From positions 1 through 5,971 of the forward strand of contig DAHZZC010000565.1 of the NCBI GenBank assembly GCA_027435495.1: a stretch of DNA of 5,971 nt. Direction: 5' to 3'. This DNA is from Planctomycetales bacterium (lineage in GTDB: Bacteria > Planctomycetota > Planctomycetia > Isosphaerales > Isosphaeraceae). This document shows, piece by piece, positions 1 through 5,300 of the stretch. The notes below the pieces were generated by a model. That model did no database searches and was not told the DNA's origin. It saw nothing but the letters and a program-made list of their open reading frames with translations. The position numbers and the translations under genes were made by a program. Position 1 is the stretch's first letter, and each line of letters begins with the position of its first letter.

Positions 1-223
1 TCGCGTCGAACCGCTCGTCGTCGACCAGGAAGGCGTAGTGCTGCATCTGGATCTCCTCGACCGGCGGCTCGGCGAACTGGATGAACACGCCCCCGTCGAG
101 GTGCACCTGCGTGAACGGACCCCAGCTCGTGGGCTCGGCCAACCCCAGGATGTCGGCGAGGAAGCGGGCGGACTCGTGGCGGTCGTGGGCGGCGAGGATG
201 CTGTGGTTGAACGTGACGGTCAT
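1..223 (-). CDS. VOC family protein (glyoxalase/bleomycin-resistance fold), N-terminal part
   Basis: The complement strand from the ATG at 223-221 reads 74 codons without a stop and leaves the window at base 1, so the C-terminal half is missing. The protein begins MTVTFNHSILAAHDRHESA and shows the beta-alpha-beta-beta-beta module of the vicinal oxygen chelate superfamily. His7 in the first strand sits where a metal ligand usually lies. A helix (about residues 16-28, ending ILGL) follows, then strands around TQVHLD, VFIQFA and QHYAFLVDD, with His62 at a second typical ligand position. Family members bind a divalent metal and act in glyoxalase, dioxygenase, fosfomycin- or bleomycin-resistance reactions; the substrate cannot be told from this fragment. 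The start is secure because an in-frame TAG lies four codons upstream (bases 235-233). There is no Shine-Dalgarno sequence before it; a -10-like box lies 6 bases upstream, suggesting a leaderless transcript. Confidence 0.85.
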   Translation of the reverse strand, partial: MTVTFNHSILAAHDRHESARFLADILGLAEPTSWGPFTQVHLDGGVFIQFAEPPVEEIQMQHYAFLVDDERFDA

Positions 224-229
224 GCAGAC

Positions 230-235
230 ATTCTA
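230..235 (-). promoter_or_regulatory. -10-like box TAGAAT for the VOC gene
   Basis: On the minus strand TAGAAT matches the sigma-70 -10 consensus at 5 of 6 positions and fits TANNNT. Six bases (GTCTGC) separate it from the VOC ATG, so transcription would begin at or next to the start codon, giving a leaderless mRNA. This agrees with the absence of a Shine-Dalgarno sequence. No convincing -35 box is visible. It lies inside the palindrome, so a bound repressor would cover it. Confidence 0.5.
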
Positions 236-237
236 CA

Positions 238-243
238 TAGAAT
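238..243 (+). promoter_or_regulatory. -10-like box TAGAAT, rightward
   Basis: This is the mirror image of the leftward box: TAGAAT followed by GTCTGC and then ATG at 250. A weak -35-like GTGACG lies at 213-218 with a 19-base spacer. It would give a leaderless transcript starting at about 250. In the present arrangement that transcript enters the TPR gene and the giant downstream gene, so this may be the operon promoter. Confidence 0.45.
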
Positions 244-249
244 GTCTGC

Positions 250-270
250 ATGACGCAGGGAAGAGTTGAC
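250..270 (+). pseudogene. Possible 5' remnant of a lost divergent gene (regulator?)
   Basis: The ATG at 250 has a mirrored promoter box and an in-frame TAG (238-240) just upstream, so it has all the marks of a genuine start. It reads MTQGRVD and then SPTATPLV. The frame stays open to 576, but from about base 270 it only shadows the TPR gene in another frame and looks like no protein family. The first seven residues resemble the way some PadR-family regulators begin, and such regulators often sit beside VOC genes, but seven residues cannot establish this. The reading is that a regulator gene was cut off a few codons after its start. Alternatively this is a short leader peptide, or simply chance. 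Confidence 0.3.
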
Positions 271-293
271 TCTCCAACAGCTACACCGCTTGT

Positions 294-2264
294 GTGCTCC
301 GCCTGGCCGAGCGTCGGATCGCCGAGCGGAACGAACAGGTCGCGGCGCGCGATCGGCTCTCGGACTTCACCCGGCTGGGGGACGAGGCGGTTTTCCACCA
401 GTCGCGATACGCCGGGCTCGATCCCGAGGCCGATCTTCGCGCGGCCCGCTCCGCGGCCCGCCAGGCCCTCGACCAGTTCCGCCCGGTCGACTCGCCCGGT
501 CACGGTCTGGCGATCGAGCAGGGCACGTTCGATTCGTCGGAGGTCCAGGCGATCGAGGATCGCTATTACGAGTTGACGCTGATCCTCGCCGAGGCGGTCT
601 CGCAGCCGATCACGGATGAGAACTCGGTCGAGCAGGCGCGTGAGGCCGTTCGGATTCTCGAACGCGCCGCGAGGGTCCGGGCGCCGTCCCGGATTTACTA
701 CCTCCGCCGAGCGGAGTATCGGGAGGCCGCCGGCGACCATCCGGGCGCCGAGGAAGACCGCCGTCGAGCCGAGCAATCGAGCCTTGCGCCGGTCTCGGCC
801 GTGGACGACTTCCTCGAAGGTGAGTCCGCCTATCGCCGGCACGAGTATCGGGCGGCGGTCTCGGCGTTCCACCGGCTGCTGATGGCCCGTCCGGAACATT
901 TCTGGGGACATTATCTGCTCGCCCTCTGCCACCTGAAGACCCACCGACCCGCCGAGGCGCAGGCCGAGCTGACCATCTGCCAGGCCACCCGGCCAGGGTT
1001 CGTCTGGCCTTATCTTTTGAAGGGCTTCGCCGAGGGAGAGCTTGGCGAGTTCGACCTGGCGGAGGCCGAGTTCCGTCGCGCCGCCGAGTTGGGGCTCGAT
1101 CCCGACGCTCGGTATGCGATGCTGGTCAATCGGGGTGTGCTGCGTGTCCGCCGCGACCAGCCGAGGGCGGCCATCGATGACTTCCGCTTGGCGATCGGGT
1201 TGCGGCCCGATCGGTTCCAGGCGTATGTGAACCTCTCTCGGGCGTATCAGGCGCTCGGTCGTCATGGCCAGGCCGTCGAGGCGCTCGATCAGGCGCTCGA
1301 CCGGTTCCCGCGCGAGGCGGTTCTGCATCGAGCGAGGGCCCGGGTGCATCGGCTCCGATCGCGGCCCAACCTGGCGATCGCCGACCTCGGCCGGGCCATC
1401 GACGAGGCGCGGGCCAACGACCCGGCGCGGGGCGTCGACCTGCTGGAGCGCGCCGAACTTCTCCAGCAATCGGGCCGGCGCGCCGAGGCGATGGCCGACT
1501 GCGACCGCGCGGCCGCAATCCGCCCCGACGACCCAGACGTTCACCGGCTCCGGGGTGCTCTGCTGGCCAGGATGGGGCGATTCGAGGAGGCCATCCGATC
1601 GTTCGACGTCGCGATCGCGAGGGGCGGGACGTCGGCCGCGCTCCACGAGGCACGCGGCCTGGCCCTGGCGCGATGCGGGGCCTACGAACGTGCCATCGCC
1701 GACTATACCCTCGCCCTCGGCACGGGCCGGGCCACATCGGCCCTGTACGCACACCGGGGCTGGGCCTACCTCTTCAGCGGAGCCTCGTCGCCAGCGCTGC
1801 GGGACTTCGATGAGGCAATCCGCCTCGATCCGACCGATGCCCGGGCGCTCGGCGGCCGGGCCATGGCCCTGGTGCAGCAGCGCGAGGCCCGGCGAGCCAT
1901 TGCGGACGCCCGAGCCTCGATCGGGGCCATCAAAACCGCCGGCGTCGAGGCCGACGAACCCCGGCTGGTCTACAACGCGGCGCGGGTACTGAGCCAGGCG
2001 GCGGTCGTCCTCGAATCCGACCCCACACGGTCGACGGCCGACTGGGCGACCGCCGGCCGTGTTCGCGTCGAGGCCGTCGAGCTGCTCGCCCGTGCCCTTC
2101 GGGCGATGCCTGCCGGCGAGCGGCCGACGTTCTGGGCCCAGGTCGTCGCCATCGACGCCGCGATCGAGCCGATCCGGCGATCCCGCGGCTTTCTCCAGAT
2201 TGAGACGCTCCACGGCCGACCAGCCGGCTCCCACACTCATGCCAGTGGAGGGGCTCCCCGATGA
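294..2264 (+). CDS. TPR-repeat protein resembling the C-terminal half of planctomycete Ser/Thr kinases
   Basis: The 656-residue product is almost wholly helical. Residues 1-130 form an amphipathic, charged lead-in containing the YYELTLILAEA segment (91-101), then a divergent TPR-like hairpin around 133-162. From about 167 to 540 roughly ten to eleven tetratricopeptide repeats follow. The clearest are at 274-307 (NRGVLRVRRDQPRAAIDDF), 308-341, 414-447 and 485-515 (AYLFSGASSPALRDFDEAIR). TPRs are protein-binding scaffolds; no catalytic motif is present. The lead-in and the HFWGHYLLALCHL stretch (202-214) resemble what I recall of the region after the kinase and membrane segment in planctomycete kinase-TPR proteins. 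Here there is no kinase, no membrane helix and no signal peptide. The frame is closed by a TGA at 267-269, and the GTG at 294 is the earliest usual start. It has no Shine-Dalgarno sequence, so the true start is uncertain and the gene may be truncated at its 5' end. The stop overlaps the next gene's start as ATGA. Confidence 0.88.
   Translation: MLRLAERRIAERNEQVAARDRLSDFTRLGDEAVFHQSRYAGLDPEADLRAARSAARQALDQFRPVDSPGHGLAIEQGTFDSSEVQAIEDRYYELTLILAEAVSQPITDENSVEQAREAVRILERAARVRAPSRIYYLRRAEYREAAGDHPGAEEDRRRAEQSSLAPVSAVDDFLEGESAYRRHEYRAAVSAFHRLLMARPEHFWGHYLLALCHLKTHRPAEAQAELTICQATRPGFVWPYLLKGFAEGELGEFDLAEAEFRRAAELGLDPDARYAMLVNRGVLRVRRDQPRAAIDDFRLAIGLRPDRFQAYVNLSRAYQALGRHGQAVEALDQALDRFPREAVLHRARARVHRLRSRPNLAIADLGRAIDEARANDPARGVDLLERAELLQQSGRRAEAMADCDRAAAIRPDDPDVHRLRGALLARMGRFEEAIRSFDVAIARGGTSAALHEARGLALARCGAYERAIADYTLALGTGRATSALYAHRGWAYLFSGASSPALRDFDEAIRLDPTDARALGGRAMALVQQREARRAIADARASIGAIKTAGVEADEPRLVYNAARVLSQAAVVLESDPTRSTADWATAGRVRVEAVELLARALRAMPAGERPTFWAQVVAIDAAIEPIRRSRGFLQIETLHGRPAGSHTHASGGAPR
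792..1913 (+). repeat. TPR array within the TPR protein
   Basis: Residues about 167-540 carry tandem 34-residue helix-turn-helix units with the usual small and aromatic residues at TPR positions 8, 20 and 27 and Pro near 32. Examples are unit endings AIGLRPDR, ALDRFPRE, AAIRPDDP and AIRLDPTD. Unit 342-381 is longer than the norm, and the units at 448-481 lack the terminal Pro. The repeats are divergent at DNA level, so this is an old array rather than a recent expansion. Confidence 0.8.
2247..2253 (+). promoter_or_regulatory. Ribosome-binding site for the giant FG-GAP gene
   Basis: GGAGGGG lies 7 bases before the ATG at 2261, inside the last codons of the TPR gene. It is the only strong Shine-Dalgarno sequence seen before a start in this window. 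It fixes the start of the giant gene and makes independent as well as coupled initiation likely. Confidence 0.8.
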
Positions 2265-2338
2265 GACGCCTCCGCGCGGCGTGCCGGCGCCACCTACTCA
2301 GCATCGAGATTCTGGAATCGCGGCGATGCCCGGCGCCC
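2261..2338 (+). other. Planctomycete 'LESR'-type N-terminal sorting motif
   Basis: Codons 1-26 encode MRRLRAACRRHLL followed by SIEILESRRCPAP. Many very large planctomycete proteins predicted to be extracellular begin with an Arg-rich stretch and a consensus of the form LE-x-R-x-x-P, described in Pfam as planctomycete extracellular protein motif (Planc_extracel). The hydrophobic core of a normal signal peptide is absent before the motif, and only a weak Ala/Leu stretch (residues 27-34) follows it. The export route served by this motif is not established to my knowledge. Confidence 0.7.
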
Positions 2339-5300
2339 GCGGCGGGCCTGCTCGCGGCGGCCTCGAACCTCCCGATCGACCCGAACGCCGGTGTGACAGG
2401 GGCACTCGCCGCCTCGGGGTCGACGGCCCTCTATCACGTTGCTGTCGACGCCAACGGCCTGCTGACCGCCCTGCTCCACCCGACCGGAACCGCGACCCGG
2501 CTCTCGCTCCTCGACGGACAGGGCCATGTGCTGATCCAGAGTGAGGCCACCTCACCGACGATTTCCAACGATCAGGTCGCGCTCCACGTCGTCCCGGGCG
2601 ACTATTTCCTGATGGTCCAGTCGCTGGGCGCGGGCGGCACTTTCCAGCTCTCGACCCAGTTCGTGACCGCCGTGCCGCCCTCGCAGAATCTGACCTCGAT
2701 CGGCGGAGCCTACGCCGTGGCGACCGCTGACCTCAACGGCGACGGCATCCCCGACATCATTGTCGCCGACTTCTACGATAACCAGATCCTGGTGGATCTC
2801 GGCGTCGGCGACGGGACGTTCCGCCCGCCGATCGCCATCCCGGTCGGGCTCAATCCCGCCTTCGTCACGACGGCCGACCTGACCGGCAATGGCATCCAGG
2901 ACATCATCACGGCCAACCTCGGCTCGAACGATCTCACCATCCTGATGGGCAACGGCGACGGAACGTTCCAGGCGCCGATCGAGGTCCCCGCGGGCTCCGA
3001 ACCATCGTCGGTGGCGATCGGCGATTTCGTGGGGAACGGCCGGCCCGACCTCGCCGTCACCGATCTCAACGGCGGCGGGGTGCAGATTCTTGTGAACAAC
3101 GGCAACGGGACGTTCTCTCAGGGCTCGACGATCCCGGTCGGGGTCGGGTTGATCTCGTCAGTGGCGGGCGACTTCACCGGGAGCGGCCGGCTCGACCTGG
3201 CGGTCGCCGACTTCAAGGGCGGGATGCTCGACATCCTCCAGAACCTGGGCGGCGGCTCGTTCGCCGTCGTGCAGCGGATCCCGACCGGCTCGTTGCCCAC
3301 CTCCGTGATCGCCGCCGATTTCGACGGGGATGGCCACACCGAGCTGGCCGTCGCCTGTGCCGGCGACGATACGGTCCGGCTTTACGACCACCAGGCGGGC
3401 GGCTTCGTCCCTGCGACAGTCCTCCATGCGCCGACCGATCCGTTCTCACTGGTCGCGGCTGACTTCACCGGCAACGGCCGGGTCGACCTCGCGGCGAGCA
3501 GCTACGGCGCGGGAGACGTGACGATCTTCCCGGGCAACGGCGACGGAACGTTCGCGACCGGACACACGATCCCGGTCGGAACGTCGACGACCGGCCTGGC
3601 CGCGGCCGACTTCAACCGGGACGGCCGGATCGATCTGGTCGCGGCCGATTTGATCTCGACCGACGTCTACGTTCTGCTCAGCAACGGGAACGGCAATTTC
3701 CAGCCGCCGGCGCCGCCGTCGATACCATCGGCCAGTCCGAATGTGATCGCGGTGGACCTCAACGGCGACGGCATCCCCGACCTGATCGTCCCCGACTACA
3801 GCGCCAACGACATTTCGATCCTGCTCGGCCGTGGCGACGGAACGTTCCGGGCGCCGATCCTGGTTCCGACCGGGCTGGGTCCGTGGGGCGTGGCGGCCGG
3901 CGATTTCAACGGTAACGGCCGGATCGACCTGGCGGTCACCAACCGGATCGGCGACTCGATCTCGATCCTGCTGGGTAACGGCGACGGAACGTTCCAAACC
4001 GGCGAGACGCTCAGCACCGGTATCCAGCCGACGTACATCACGGCGGCTGATCTCAACGGCAATGGCCGGCTCGACCTGGTTGAATCCGACTACATCTCGG
4101 AGACGCTGACGATCTACTACGGGAACGGCGACGGGACGTTCTCGAACCCGATCCACCTGCCGACCGGGAGCCAGCCTGGCAACCCGGTGGTCGCCAACTT
4201 CGGCGGTGGGGCCGGCGGTCGACCCGACATCGCCATCGCGGTCAATCAAAGCGAGGTCGCTCTCTTCGTGCCGACCGGGCCAAATTCGTACGCGACGCCT
4301 CGGTATTTCCCGGCTGGTCCGGGCGCGAACCTGATCGCCGCTGGCGACCTCAACGGCGATGGCATTCCCGACCTGGTGGTCGCCGATCCTGGCTCGTTCG
4401 GGCCGTCGACCGTGACGATCCTCCTGGGCGTTGGAAACGGGACGTTTCGCGACGGCGGGACCGTGGCCGTTGGCGGGACGCCGTTCTCAGTCACGCTGGC
4501 GGACCTCAACGGCAACGGCAAGCTGGACATGGTGACGACCAACCTGGCGACCAACAGCGTCAGCGTGCTGATGGGGAACGGCGACGGAACATTTGCCCCG
4601 GCGGTTGATCTACCGGCCGGTCCGGAGCCGTTCGGCGCGGCGGCGGTCGACCTGACCGGCGACGGCCGGCTCGATCTGGTGGTCGCGGACTACGCCGCCG
4701 GAGGCGTGACCGTCCTGCCCAACCAGGGCGGCGCCGCATTTGGGGCGCCCGAGACGATCTCCGCGAGCGCAACCAACGTGGCGATCATCACCGCCGACTT
4801 CACGGCCAACGGCCGGCAGGATCTCGCCGTCGCCAACCCGCTCCACGACACAGTGACGATCCTGCTGGGGAACGGCGACGGGACCTTCTCGACCGGCCAG
4901 ACGATCCGGGTCGGTAGTGCCCCCACGGGGCTGGTCGCCGCGGACTTCAACGGCGACGGCAACCTCGACCTGGCCATCACCTGCGCCGGTACGGGCCAGG
5001 TGGAGGTGCTGCTCGGGCTTGGCGACGGAACGTTCGCCAACCCGGTCTTCTACAAGGTTGGCGGGCTACCGCAGTCGATCGTCGCGGGCGACTTCTTCGG
5101 GAACGGCCAGATCGACCTGGCGGTCGCCGACACCGGCTCGAATCACGTCGCGGTGCTCGCGGGTCTGGGCAACGGGACGTTTGCCCCGGCCGTGTTCTAC
5201 CCGGTTGGGGTTGAACCGGTGGCGATGGTGGCCGCCGACCTCTCCGGCAACGGCCGGCTCGACCTGGTGACGGCCAACCGCGGCTCGGGCTCGCTAACGG

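Larger units (their letters stand above)
219..254. promoter_or_regulatory. Perfect 16-bp inverted repeat: divergent operator/promoter
   Basis: Bases 219-234 and 239-254 are exact reverse complements around the centre ACAT. The palindrome contains the VOC start codon in its left arm and a mirror-image ATG (250-252) in its right arm. A perfect dyad of this length over two divergent starts is typical of the operator of a dimeric repressor (PadR, ArsR, BlaI or TetR type), often encoded by one of the two genes. The sequence does not clearly match the consensus of any one of these families. A hairpin in RNA is also possible, but no T-tract follows on either side, so it is not an intrinsic terminator. 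Confidence 0.75.

Noticed and set aside
219..254. Bidirectional intrinsic terminator
   Set aside because: There is no T-tract after either arm, and the arms contain start codons; an operator/promoter reading fits better.
250..576. Rightward open frame of 108 codons as a complete gene
   Set aside because: After the first few codons it is rich in Arg, Ser and Pro and merely shadows the TPR gene in another frame. Only its start region is kept, as a possible remnant.
1126..1752. Antisense frame of 208 codons within the TPR gene
   Set aside because: Its Arg/Pro/Gly-rich composition is typical of a shadow frame, whereas the sense strand has clear TPR repeats.
2059..2544. Rightward open frame of 161 codons bridging the TPR gene and the giant gene
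   Set aside because: It overlaps two well-supported genes in another frame, has shadow-like composition and has no ribosome-binding site.
2729..2755. Dockerin or EF-hand calcium-binding domain
   Set aside because: The loop D-x-N-G-D-G-x-x-D is similar, but the flanking segments are beta strands in a 49-residue blade rather than helices, which fits FG-GAP/VCBS.
3446..4249. Long antisense open frame (267 codons) and similar antisense frames across 2773-5315
   Set aside because: They repeat with the 147-bp period of the sense gene and read as low-complexity Val/Arg/Asp strings. This is expected for the complement of a G+C-rich repeat array; there is no start context or family resemblance.
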